Positions 13,104 through 39,800 of a stretch of 64,000 nt of DNA are shown here, piece by piece. Below the pieces are notes generated by a model, which saw nothing but the letters and a program-made list of their open reading frames with translations, had not been told where the DNA came from and did not search any database. The stretch comes from Pempheris klunzingeri (Eukaryota > Chordata > Actinopteri > Acropomatiformes > Pempheridae), in contig NC_092029.1 in the NCBI RefSeq assembly GCF_042242105.1, positions 18,896,885 to 18,960,884 of the forward strand. Direction: 5' to 3'. The position numbers and the translations under genes were made by a program. Numbering within the stretch: position 1 is the first letter of the stretch; each line of letters opens with the position of its first letter.

Positions 13104-16100
13104 ATGGAGGAACTCTACACTTTGGAGAAGGAGGTCGGACGAGGCAGCTACGGTGTGGTCTTTGAAGGCCACATGGCCAAAACAGGACGGAAGGTGGCTG
13201 TCAAGCGGCTGCCCTGCAGCAACCCAGAGTGTATTGAGCTCTACCTGCAGGAGCTGTGGGCCATGAGGGTCACGGCCAAAAATCATGTCAATGTCATTGC
13301 ACTCCACAGCTGCCTCCTGCAGACGGGACCGAGGACCCTGAAGCCCCTAAAGCCAGGCAAACTGCCCCCACGTCTAGTTGAGAGCGTGCTGAAGGGCAGT
13401 GTAGTTGGAGCACGAAAAAGCCACGACACTGAGAGGAGGACTGACACTGTCTGTAGACTTCAAGACAGGACCAACACGGTTCAGGCCAGGGCCAAGCTCC
13501 AGGACAAGACGAAATCAAATGCATCCGAACCCACAACTCCACAGAGGCCTCAAAATAGAGCCAGAAAGAGACCGGCCGAGAGAGAGGAGGAGGACCAGCG
13601 GGGACCCCTGCGCTGCTTGGCCCTGTGGCTCGTGATGGAGTACTGCGACGGGGGCGACTTGAATCAGTACCTGCTCTCCAGGCCACCAGATGCCCAGCGT
13701 AACCACAGCATGGTGCAACAGCTCTGCAGTGCTGTGGCCTTCCTGCATGGCCTGGGCATTACGCACCGAGACCTAAAGCCTGACAATGTGCTGGTCTGTG
13801 TGACACCAAAAGGCCCCGTTTTCAAGGTTGGCAGGTTGTTATGTTGTGATGTTGTTTACGTCAGATCAGTTGGCATCATCCTACAGTCAGTATGCTTGTA
13901 CAGTTCTACTTGTAAGGAAACTCACACTGTTAAAATGTTAAACCATCATACTACTTAGTTTGTTTTTTTTCCCTCTCACGGTGGTTTGGTTTTCACCGTA
14001 GCAATGAACTAATTTACTGTGCTTAGCCCTGTGTTCCAGGGTAAATCCTTCATTCAAATGCTAAGTAAAAAAAAAAAAAAAAAAGAATATAACCCTCGCA
14101 AACCTTCATCTTTGACATCCTAATGAACACATTATATAGTGACGAATTCCTTTTCCTATTCAAATATAGCCATGGTAATCATGCAAATCAAAACTCTGCT
14201 CCCCTTTTCATAGAATACATACTCAAAAGATGTGTTGTAGAGCTTTTTTTTTTCCTTTATCTTTGCCTAAAGCCAAGTTGACATTCAGGTGTATTGTTTT
14301 GTTGGTCTAACACCGTCCAAAGGTATTCAGTTTATTGTCATAGAACAGAAAGAAACACAGGAAATAATCACATTTGAAAAGTTGGAATTAGAAAATATTT
14401 CACTGAAGATTGTTCATGATTAAGACCATGATCAAAAAGATGGCCAGTTTTTCTGTCAGTGCACTCAAAAAAAAATTAAATGAATCTCCTTCTCCAACCT
14501 CTAGGTGGCAGACTTTGGTCTGAGCAAGATGAGTGAGGGTCTGGTGAACGGCGATCTATCCAGGCAGCACTTCTCCTCCACCTGTGGCTCTGACTTCTAC
14601 ATGGCTCCAGAGGTGTGGGGTGGACTGACCTACACAGCCCAGGCGGACATCTTCTCCTTGGGTGTGATGTTCTGGGCTGTTCTGGAGAGAATCACCTTCG
14701 TGGAAGAGGGGACCACACAGGAGCAACTGGGTAAGTACACTGTGGAGAGTCAACAGACTAGACTAGAGACGAAGAGATTGATAGTGCCTGATGCTGAAGC
14801 CGTGGGAACAACCACAGCGTGCCAACTGGACTAGAGCAGTGAACATATACACTCGCAGTGCACATTAAAAATGCCATTATATGAATACAGATTTTGTTGG
14901 AATTCACGTGGGACATGTTGAGTAACACATTAGCATAGGCCTGTCATGCTGTATCCAGCTCACCAGTCAGAGCTCTCGCAGAAAGGCTGGAAAGGTTGAG
15001 CGCGTGGTCGGGCAGGTTGATGACGCATCGCTCTGAATCGACTTTGACTTAATTAACTGGCACATATTAAAAATGTCACATACTATACATCATACACTCA
15101 TCAAGCGTGGACGGTGCAATCATGGATCTAAATGGCAAAGAGATGAATGATTGATGCTAGGTACATTTTGATATGGATTTACATTGGCTTTATTTCTTAT
15201 AATACAAGCTGACAGTACGTAATTCAGCCTTTGGGTCATGACACGCCGCTCTCGATAACACGAACCCACGTCAGTGATGATCAATTACGCTTTGATCACT
15301 TTGATAATGCAGAGATGCAGATGTGTTGGTATTTGTGTGATTTCGTTCACTTATTTTTTTTTTTTTAACGTCCTATTTCCGAGGCAGAGCTCCATGTGGC
15401 AATAGGTTGAGGACGCAAGGCCCAGTTGTGCTCCGTGCTCCACTGTCAGAGAGAGATGGAATGGCTGTAATACAGATGTCTCATTTTATTCAGAAAACTG
15501 GCCAGAGCCAACCTGGAGGCAGAGGGATATGAACCATTATCCCCAAATTTAGTACTGGGGAACCTCCCTATGTCACTCATACTCCATTACGCTGAATGAA
15601 AATGGTTTATTTTTTTTGGGGGGGGGGGATTCAGTGGTTTCAAATATAAAAAAAGCAAAAAGGAATTTAGCAAACCCCAATCACAATGCTCTTTGTCAGT
15701 GAGGAAACGGGGAGAGGCAGCTGAGAGCTTTTCACAGACTGACAAAATGATCCATTATTTTACTTCATCCTCTCTCAAGACCCACACGCCCACACAGTTA
15801 CTTGGCTAGACAGGGGAGCGGCGAGAATATATTCTCAATGAGCGAAGCACAGCCTCTTCCATTTGTTCTCCTTGACGCCCAGCGCTCATTGGCTTTCTGC
15901 TCAGTCAGGTCAGGGGGTCACCGCTGGCCCTCAGCTCGGCCAGTCCTGCACTCTTACTGTAAACTTCACATCGAGTGTTTAGGTCAGACGTGCACTCGCG
16001 TGACAGATGTGTTAATAACGGTGCTCCATTCAAATTAATCATACTCCTACAAACTTGAAAAAGGAACCCTGAGATTAAGAAACAATTGATGCATTTTAAT

Positions 16101-17016
16101 TACTCTGACATATAATCCTCTTTCATTTTTTTTTTTTTTGAAGTGCTGCAGTGCAGGGATACAGCTAATGATTTTCCTCCTCATTAATCTACTAGTTTTT
16201 TTGGATTAATCATTTAGTCTAGAAAATGTCAAAGACAAATGACCAATTTATGTTATTAAAGTCTTGTATTTCTTAATGATCAGCAGCCAAAACTCTGAAG
16301 AATTAATCTCATAATGGTGAGAATGAAAGAAGAGGAAACTCATTCTAGTACTTTAACTTTGAAGTCCATCTTCTGAAGTCCAGTCAGCCACACTGACATC
16401 CAAGAAACATAATGGTGTTTGTTTCCTTAAACTCTTGTCTTTGTTCCCACTAAATGCAATTAAACGTCTGTTTACTTACATACAAAAACTAGTTTATTGT
16501 AATTGTACAATTCCTGTTTAATAGCAGTTCAATCAATTTTGAGTGTGCCAGTGTTTTCTCAAAATCATCCACACACTTGTAGACATAAGGGCTCTTGGGC
16601 TCTGTTCGCAATTACTGGAAATATGTCACACCAGTAGGCACTTCCTTCCAATACGCGTGTTTCCCACAGTCACTGAGATCAAGTGGCTCCCTGCGGTGTC
16701 TGTTGTTGCCGTCAGTCAGGAACCTCCTGCACGACGACTCAACAGTGTCTCCCCTTGTGTTTCCTCTTTAGGTGCCTATGTATGCAAGGCCCGCTCCGGC
16801 TGGGTGATGCCGCTGGGAGAAGCTTTGTGGGAGAACAGCGACCTCCAGCTGTGCATCCCCATGAAGTCCAAGAGAGCGCCCCCGCTGCCACCCCCTCCCG
16901 GTCCAGCCATGTGCACCCTGCTTTTAGACATGCTCGCCTCAAACCCGGACACTCGGCCTCCAGCGGATCAGCTGGAGGCAAGAGTGTGCTCTGCTTTGAA
17001 AGAGGACTCCCACTGA
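13104..17016 (+). CDS. Serine/threonine kinase, STK35/PDIK1L family
   Basis: Three coding exons, 13,104-13,826, 14,505-14,730 and 16,772-17,016, join in frame to 397 codons. Visible kinase features: Gly-rich loop VGRGSYGVV (11-19), VAVK lysine 34, candidate alpha-C Glu 50, hinge region VMEYCDGGDLNQYL (177-190), catalytic HRDLKPDN (221-228), DFG 244-246, a CGSDFYMAPEVW activation end, and family-type IPMKSKR and RPPADQLEARV near the C-terminus. All catalytic residues are present, so it should be active. GGDLNQYL, CGSDFYMAPEVW and the ERITF segment point to the STK35/PDIK1L (CLIK-1) group, whose members are linked to nucleus and actin. Residues about 85-168, between N-lobe strands, form a basic, polar insert containing RARKRPAER, a possible nuclear localisation signal. 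The sequence is well diverged from both mammalian paralogues, so no symbol is given. The first ATG gives a normal kinase start. Confidence 0.88.
14731..16771 (+). other. Intron 2 of the kinase gene
   Basis: Bounded by GTAAGT and TTTCCTCTTTAG. Apart from a G run near 15,620 and a diverged dispersed repeat near 16,137, I see nothing recognisable. The 78- and 157-codon open frames here are not supported, except for the final part of the latter, which is coding exon 3. Confidence 0.75.
16137..16345 (+). repeat. Diverged teleost dispersed repeat (ATTAATC-rich family)
   Basis: CAGCTAATGATTTTCCTCCTCATTAATCTACTAG, GGATTAATCATTTAGTCTA and GAAAATGTCAAAGACAAATG follow the order of a common fish repeat. 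Copies of the same family occur at 31,960 (plus) and 31,375 (reversed). Confidence 0.55.
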
Positions 17017-18395
17017 CAGCGGGCTTGCCGAAGAGACCATAATGGCCATTGCTGCTGTGACTGTGGACCCCCTGGCTGCAGTGCCTCCTGCATATGTGAG
17101 CAATAGCCTCTTGCTGCCACATGGAAGTGGGGGTAAGAAATATGTACACGTATATGCCGTTATGCAGGTACTATTTTTGTCACAGAAACTGAAGCTCAAT
17201 TCATAAACTGAGAAGGAAACCACATGAAGGGAAATGCAAATGAATGAATACCCAGAAACGAGGACCCATTGGAGCCCCTGACTGCACCGCAGACGAAACA
17301 TGCAATTATATTCAAACAAGTCCATTCAGAGATCTAGTGGGACTCACTCAAGCTGTATTTGATGTAAGCCCATGCTGTCGCTCAGGCATTCAAGGCTTTG
17401 ACATAGAAAATCAATTTTAGTGTGTATGTATGGCTCAAATGAAATGTAAGGGATCACTGCTGCTGCTGGGTCCGCAGCGTTTTGGTGACTCCCCATTATC
17501 TGGTTTCATCGTATCATGGCTTTATTTTAGGTTTTCATTTTGACCTGATTTGCAGACACGGAGCTTTTTTTTTTAGTTGTTGAAGTATTTGTACCACACA
17601 TCAGCGTAGCGTGGATCTGACAGTTCACTTGGCTTCCATATGTCTTAAATATGAGGGAGAAAAGGAGATACTGTGTCAATTCAATGCTGTAGTAACTTCT
17701 GAATCCATAGTTTGTTTTTTTCCCAAATACTTTGACTGGATTATATTGAGAGGTGTTTGTAATATAATGTCCAACTCAACACCACCCCAAAATATAGCCT
17801 CAAAATGTTAATATAAAAATGACTAATTTACTTAAACTATAAACTAAGCTATACTTCTTGCAGGGCTAACTTTGTACAGGTGTTTTTTTTTTTCTTTCTA
17901 TGTATTTAAATACTTTTGCGGATGTGTTAGTGTGTGTCATTTGCATTACACACGAGTTTGAATATGACTTGAAAATGTATACTTTACTAAAACCATTTAT
18001 TTTCAAATATTTTGTTAGCTTTTGACTTTCATAGAAGTTCGTTTTGTCTCAGTTACATTTCAGGATGTTGCTGTATTCAGGCTTTTGAAAGTTAAGTCAG
18101 CCCGAGACCGTTTGTGATACCTGCACTGAAAACTAAAAGGGCCAGGAGGATGAAGCCCCGCGGTGACTAACGATCACTAATATGCCATCGCCTCATGAAC
18201 AGGAAATTAAAGCCAAGCATGAGGAGTGCTGCTGATCATATCCATGCTGAGTCCACAGCATTTATTACTGGTCATCGCTCTTAGTCAGCCACAGTCTTTA
18301 TCTTAAGTGACTTACTTATTTCATTTTTTTTTTTTGTATTATTCCCAGAAAAAAAGTGTTGCAGCATCACATTTTAAAAAAAATAATGTCATTTA

Positions 18396-18401
18396 AATAA
18401 A
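18396..18401 (+). promoter_or_regulatory. Candidate polyadenylation signal for the kinase gene
   Basis: I noticed no AATAAA closer to the stop codon than this one, which would give a 3' UTR of about 1.4 kb. Weaker variants may be used instead. Confidence 0.3.
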
Positions 18402-18544
18402 CATGAAATCTTAACTTGCATAATTGTTAGTTTAATGGTTTCCTTCTACCATCCATGGTAGCCAGTTTCTATTCAAGAAACATGCACAACAAGGTTTCAA
18501 GTTTTATAGTTCAGGTGGGTCTTGAATCTTGATCAATCTGAAGC

Positions 18545-19100
18545 TTCAACTAAGAGACATTTTGCTGATTGGCCGGTCTAAAGTGTCTTTGTCTTCAGAA
18601 GTACACTTCTAACGTCGCCTCTTGAGTCAGTCTTTGCATCAATTACTCGGACCCATGAGCCTCTAGGGGCGCTGATGTCTGCCACCACCACAATATCTCC
18701 TGTTCTGAAGTTTGTCTTGGTGCGATTCCACTTCTGCCTTGCTTGCATCATAGGAAGATATTCTTTTATCCATCTAGTCCAAAAAAGGTTTGAAACGTAT
18801 TGGACTTGTTTCCATCTGCCTTTGGCATATAAATCACAAGTCCTTTGGAAGTTGCTGAAGTTGTTGTCAGAGGACGACGTTAAGTATGGCCTCAACATGA
18901 CACAGAACTGTTTCTAAACTTTTGTCATCAAGAGTTTGCTGCTTAATGATGCTGTAATTCTCTTGACTGAACAGATCAATCTTTCCCACATCCCACCGTG
19001 GTGTGAACCAGCAGGTGGGTTAAAGGTCCACTTTACCCCTTTTTGGATAAGAGCATCCTCGTGTTTATGATCATTATCCTTGGCGTCATCATCAGGCAAT
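18545..19100 (-). pseudogene. BEL/Pao LTR-retrotransposon remnant (integrase end and adjoining domain)
   Basis: Two reverse-strand open frames carry the C-terminal part of a Pao-type integrase (KWTFNPPAGSHHGGMWERLI, the conserved HHGG block) and then the downstream basic domain ([32 protein letters not shown]). The frames are separated by a stop and a deletion, and a further frame break follows the second. No gag, protease or reverse transcriptase and no LTRs are visible. It is an old, inactive fragment in the elp3-kinase intergenic region. Confidence 0.8.
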
Positions 19101-19213
19101 ACTTCTCAATAATTACTGTACTGACGGATGCAGCGCAGTAAAGGCAGCTCATCAAATCCCGATCCCAGTGCCCCGCCCCCCTTAAGGCCTAAACCCTGAA
19201 CCACAAGTCTCAG

Positions 19214-19300
19214 GTTCTGCAAGGTAAAATGACTGCTTTTGTCAATGGAGTCTGGTGGCTTTGAAGAGAGTGAAATAATTGCCGTTTCTGGTTAAACAAT
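19214..19300 (+). repeat. Dispersed repeat, copy 1 of 2 in window
   Basis: TTCTGCAAGGTA, TTGTCAAT-GAGT-TGGTGG, TTTGAAGAGA and TTCTGGTTAAACAA occur here and again, in the same order and strand, at 54,460-54,532. The similarity appears to continue weakly downstream (CCTACCAGT near 19,372 and 54,723). Family unknown to me. Confidence 0.65.
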
Positions 19301-20976
19301 TGGGCTTGTTGCCCTAAAAGATGACTTTGCAATCTACTGGAACAACTCTAAGCCCTTTTTTTTTTTTTTACCTACCAGTAACCTTCAGTATGTAAAAAAA
19401 AAAAAAAAAATAGGGCTAATATTTGAAATTGCCAGATTTATTCTTTTAATTGCATTAATAAAAGTGACAACTACAAGTGATATCTGGCATCCACAATCAG
19501 TCATCAGTATTCATATATTTGGGGAGCACAATATGTACACCATCACCTCGATTCTTTTTCTCTGAAAAAAAGGTTACAGGCCCAGTTACCTTCACTTCCA
19601 GAGAGTTTAACTGGACTTGCTATATACTTCTGCTCGTGTTGCAATGAAGACTAGACCAAACTCTGCCTTCTCTAAAGCACAAATCAGCCCAGCGCAGACT
19701 CGTCAAATGATGTGGTGGTGGTGGTAGGGGAAGGGGGGGGGGAGAGAGTCCTTTTAGATCTCACAAGTGATAGCAGGAGTGAGCAAGCGTGGAGAAAAAC
19801 CCTGAACGTGGTCTATTCCTCGATGCGTCAGGACTGCAACACCAACACACACAGCACAGTCACGACACAGAGGCAGCATCCAGGAAATTACACATGGCCG
19901 TTCAGCTTCAATTGCCCCATGCAGTTAGAATCTATGAGACACAGGTCGCAGCGTGGGTCTTTTGTGCTTTATTGGTGGCTATTTTTCAAATGACAAACCC
20001 TTTCCAGTAACTGTGGCTGAGCATAGGGTTCAGTCAATGTTCAATAGACAGGTAACTGATGGAGATGTAATTGGAAAGGCCGTGTCAAATGAGCCAGTAA
20101 AACACTCTTATAGGGCAATCACCAAGGGTCTACCGCTAGGTCTGGCACCCTTGACATTGGGGAATACATTACAGGGCAACCCTCTTGCGACGTGACCTTT
20201 CTCGGTGGCTAAAACCTTTTAGGCTATTCTGTCGTTTAGGTTTAATCATTGAAATGCCTTTCAAAGATAATTGGCAGGAACTTCACAGGGAAGAATATAA
20301 GAATGTAACTGAGATATGCTTTATTCTTTGAGAAGAAATGGTCAGGTGACATGTTCAGCATCTGGAATTTACCAGAATACATGAAGCCGAAGAATGCACG
20401 AAAGGAAAAAAAAAAAAAAAAAAAAACGAGAAACAGGATTAACCGTGGGGCTTTAAAAAGCAATTTATGTAACACTAATATTCAATTTCCTGCCCTATAA
20501 ATCAAAATTGTGCAATTACAAAAATGGCTGGCCAGCGAGGACACTTCCAACTGTTCATTCATCCACTGCCAACCATTAACGAACGCTTGGCTCATAATGG
20601 GGTTTCTATTTAATTGCAACATAAACATGATTAACTCAAACCGTGATGCTAAACAGGTTTCCCCGTCCTAGACGGAATTATTGATGGGATACCTAGACAT
20701 TCAGATTTTTCTTCACCATTGAGTAGAATTAAAACACTTCTCAGCAGTGTTGTTCTCACCTCTTGTCAAACTGAATTGTTGCTGCCTGTTGAAGCTGAGA
20801 TCTTTGGCAAGGCACTAGTGATACCCATTTGTTTGAATGTGGAGCGCTATCCATACCAACATGCCTTCATTTGTGTTTTTGTTTAGGGTAAAAAGAGGTT
20901 TTTTACTGTAACAGTTAAGAGCGTTTGCATCTCAAATTTAACACAAAACCTCATCCGCAAGATGCACCCAAATAAC

Positions 20977-20982
20977 TTTATT
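20977..20982 (-). promoter_or_regulatory. elp3: Candidate polyadenylation signal of elp3
   Basis: AATAAA on the minus strand about 175 bases after the elp3 stop codon, a normal distance for a compact 3' UTR. Confidence 0.5.
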
Positions 20983-21156
20983 CTTACACCATCTCCTTAC
21001 CTGTGCCGCTAAAATAGCACGGACTGTCGGAAAACCCCGGCCATCATCTCCTCTGACGCCGATAAAACAGAACAAGTTTCAACAAACGTACTGTAGAATA
21101 ATGTGTGCGAGTGTGTGTATTTGGATCCAGTGTCCACGTAAAAACGTTGTCCGGGT

Positions 21157-35729
<14,573 letters not shown>

Positions 35730-36825
35730 TTCTTCCACAAAATGCACTTTCCAGCGGGTGTACGCTACACTGAGGGTCTACATCGGTCTTTAAAAACCGA
35801 GACGGCTGTCAGGGGTAGTAAACAACTCCACGTTGCGTCCGATTACGGCTTCTGCCGTACGTCAGTCGTAACAGTCGTAAAACAGCGCAAACGCCCTAAC
35901 TGAATGTAACTACCGATTGTTCAAGTTTCTGAAAGGTAGCAAATGTAAAATAGTGCCACAATTTAAGCCTTTGCTATATTCGTTTAATTAGCATTAACTA
36001 CGGGTGTTAATTAGTAGTTAATTAGTTAATTTCCCCTTCCGTGTTTTGGACGAATCTCCTTGAAGGAAAAGCCCAGACTTGTAATGTATGTGGATCCACG
36101 CTGAGGCGCTGAATTCCCTCTCAAACCCGAGTGTGCAAGTGTGTGCGGGGCAGAGCGCAGCAACAGAACCAGGGAACCTCACTAAACCTCACAGCAAATC
36201 TCCTTATCCGAGAGTCGACATGGCTTGACTGATCCCTGCGGGAAGTTTCAGGAAATGCAACAGGTGGAGGAGCCGAGGGAATGAACTCTGTACTGCCGTA
36301 AGTGTCTCTAAAACGTCCCAGACAGAAACAGCGGGCTCCCACGGCGCACTGTAGTGGGGGGGGGGGGGGGTCAGTCACATTTATGAAAACAGTGTTTGAC
36401 CCCTCGCTTTATGTCTGCTGTTATCCAGCTCTCGTTAGCGTCCCGGGGCTAGCTGCCGTGAGACCTTCAAGGTGCCTGTTGGTGTCGAACTGGGAAATAA
36501 ACTGCGCACTGTTTCACACGGTTTGTTCGCTGCTCTTAATAACTAGTTTGCATTTCAGTCTGTTCAGTCCAAAGGGAAGTTTTTACAAGCTGCTTTTAGT
36601 CGGCTGTGAATGTGAATATTGTTCTAACAAACAGGAGTCAGGGTTTATTTATAGACTTGGGAGGTGGAAGAACGAGATGTTGCGTTCAGGTGTTTTTTTT
36701 TTTTTTAATGCTATAACACGGAGTTGTAACGTACGTAAGCTTCAGGTTTAAGTGCACGCAGCAGAATAATAGTAACTGATGTTATTCGTGTTCATTCATT
36801 CGTTTGCCACAGGTCAGGTGGCAGC
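35730..36825. promoter_or_regulatory. Bidirectional elp3-kif13b promoter region
   Basis: The two start codons face away from each other across 1,096 bases. The elp3 side has CpG-containing sequence with TACGTCAG, a CRE-like half-site, near 35,868. The middle has a G15 run at 36,356-36,370 and CpG-containing sequence around 36,120-36,480. No TATA box is evident on either side. A pyrimidine-rich stretch ending TTTGCCACAG at 36,812 may be the acceptor of a kif13b 5' UTR intron. Start sites cannot be placed from sequence alone. Confidence 0.55.
36356..36370 (+). repeat. Poly(G) tract, 15 nt, in divergent promoter
   Basis: Uninterrupted G15 between the two start codons, nearer to kif13b. Confidence 0.95.
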
Positions 36826-39800
36826 ATGGATGACAACAGCCTGAGTGACTCTAATGTAAAGGTCGCTGTTCGTGTGCGACCAATGAACAGGAGGGGTGAG
36901 TACAATGTCGCGCAAATCTTGTGACAGTCACTCGGTCGTAGCAGGTATGAGCTGGACCACGATGCTCCTCGTTAGTTTGTTTTTCACGGGCTCAAACAAA
37001 GGCATTTTCAGCAACCCTGCCCTGCTCCAAAGGGACTTATCAACGCTGCAGCAGCCAGGGTTCATTTGTAGTTCTGCAAGTTGAACAATGGAGGCTTCAT
37101 TCCTGTGTTTTACTGACATGGTTTTTTTTTCCCAGTTAGGCTATTTGCTCCTCTTTGGGAAAGTTTGGAAACATGAGTGTGGCATTCCAAGCCAACAGAG
37201 AAGGGACTATAATGCATGTAGGGTGACTTTATGTGTCTGACAACAGCTGAGCAGGACCACAGTTATCCCTTTCAAAATAAAGTGTAAATGCAATCATGCT
37301 TGTATACACTTTGATTTTAAATACACGCAGCAAACGCATGTGTTATGGGTTTATTAAAGATCCATAAAGACGTAACAAAGTGTAACAGTGAAAAATCTTA
37401 CAGCACACATGTCCTAATTCCTGCCGTGACAGGAAGTTCCAGATCCATCTCTGACTGCTCGTGTAGGCAGGAATGAGGAAAAGAAGCTGTAACCCTGCTT
37501 TTCCGTCCCTGCGTGCTCAGGGAGCACTGAACTGGGTTGTAATGTTTGCGTAGGCGAGTCCTGGATGACTGGCACCATTAATAAAACTATTTCCTGCCTC
37601 TCCATGTTGGGCTGTTTGTGTCACGATCACAAGGAGCTGGCGCACACACAGCGTTATGCCACCTGTTATTCTGTGATGAGTTATGTCAGTGACTACCGAT
37701 GAAAGTTAGGATGACGAGTGCATACACGCTCTGTAAGATATTTAAACGGTGCCTTGTGATGACGAGGGAGCCCTTTTGCAAAAAAAACCTTTTTCGTTCA
37801 CAGGACATCTTTTCATGGTATCGTTAAAACACATCCGTCAACTCACTGATTCTTCTTTCAATCTAGAAAAAGACCTAAAGACAAAATGTGTGGTGGAGAT
37901 GAAGGGGAACCAGACGGTTCTCCATCCAGCCATCACCAGCCTAAACAAAGGGGATCCGCGGTAAGCTGCAAAGAGTTCCACACAAGAGTTTACCATGTTA
38001 ATACTAGTTGAATGCAGAACCATTCGACTTTGGAAGGCGGAGTCTTCTTCCGCTGTAGCAGATGATAATCTGTGTTTGGTCTGGGACTGTCTCCTCTGAG
38101 GTCACATTATTTATTTAGGTTTGTCTCTTATTCATGAAACTTTTTTAGGTGATTATGGCAGAGGTTCAGGCTTGACGCACATGACTTGTAGTCAAGACAG
38201 ACCAAGGGTCATGTATCTGATGACTTCAGATTCAACTTGTTTGACTTGACACTAAAAACTAGATTTAGGATTTCAGTAGACAAGGAGGTGCCACTACCTG
38301 GGAATGAGCCCTATGAGCCCTCTATGGAGTGTGTACACATACAGTAATTACAATATAAGAGCTCCACACGTGTAGTTCCAGCAGGATTACTGACAGAAGA
38401 GTCCTTAAAGACTCAAACCAGCCCGTCTGGTTAGCACCCAACTCCCTAGAAGACTCCTGGAAGATTTAACCCTAACCCTAACCCACCACACCCATCCTTC
38501 TTCTGTTACTCCACTCCAATTCTTCCCCTCCCTCTGTGTCCTTCCTGCATCATTCCTGTCTTTACAAAGGGTGTGCCTGTTCCAGCTCAGCCATGCTCAG
38601 GTAGTCAAGTCATGAGCTGAGGGAAAAAGAACAAAGGAGATAACAGTGTCAAGATCCAGATTCAGGACTGAGAACATAAATTGCACTTTATACATCCAGT
38701 CAGTGTGGAGTAGTTAAATATTCTGATATTAGAACTCGCATCACTGCTACATATTGAAATAAGGGGGAAAAAGTGCATTGATCGTGTTAAATTGAAAATG
38801 TGCCAGTGGGCATATGTTATGTTTTCGCTTGCTGTTGACAAAGCAGTCCAGTCCTACTGTCCACAGTCAGCCTGGCTGTTAGTCAAAGCAGCGTAGGTAG
38901 ATGCTCCCCGGAGATTTGGCCATTTCTCATGTTACATTGATCAGAAAATAGGCCTCAGGGCAATCCCCTCCAGACATGACAGTATGTGCCTCTGTCTCGT
39001 GCTTCCCAGTTATTTTATGCATTTTTTTTTTTTGAATATGTGTCTGTGCATCTCTTCTGTCCTGACACGCTTCAGCCGTGGTATGCTGCTTTAGGACTCA
39101 GTGCGAACAGGTTTTACAGGCTCAGTGCAATACAGAGGAGCACTTCCACGAGCTCTGAGCAGCACAGGGGTCACACAGAAGCAAAAGTGGGAGACTGATT
39201 TTGAGCAGCCAGTAAGCAAGTTTTCACTGAAAGGATTCGGTTAGATTCGGAGCAGACTTTATTCTATTATGAGCACGATCTGTGTTGTAGAAAAGCTTTT
39301 GTTTGTTGGAGGAGTGAATGATCAGCCAATCAGCCACAAGGTTTGTGCTTAGTCAGCTCGCTACCATACAGGTTTAACTCAACTGCTGCATGAGCCTCAG
39401 GGGGTCTTAATATGTTATGGCACCACTGGTAGCTGCAACCAGGAATACAGCAGGGGCTGTCAGACCCTCAAGATGGTGGAGATTAATTAAGCGGTGGGCA
39501 CCACTCAAGTTATGCAAGCAGACCCAATAGTGAGAAGCCTGTAAAACCATGATGCCGTGGATCCCATTTTACTGCACATGCTGTAAACAGACTTCGAACT
39601 GTTGCTGGAATATTTATCAGCCCCTGCAAAATAATGTTAAGAAAATGAAACCGGAATTGAGTGCCTCTCTTATCTGGACTTGGCTTTGATAAGAAGCCCA
39701 CTTTGAAGAGTTTTCTATCTGTTTATGCCATCACAAATGTGTTGCTTGTTTTTATATTAGCTTTAAGAACTCCTATGCGCAGAATCTCTGTGTGACCATT

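Noticed and set aside
13294..13766. Minus-strand and alternative-frame open frames across the kinase first exon
   Set aside because: Shadows of the real plus-strand coding sequence, which carries all kinase motifs.
38465..38484. Telomere-like TAACCC repeats
   Set aside because: Only about three units; too short to be an interstitial telomere array and easily due to chance.
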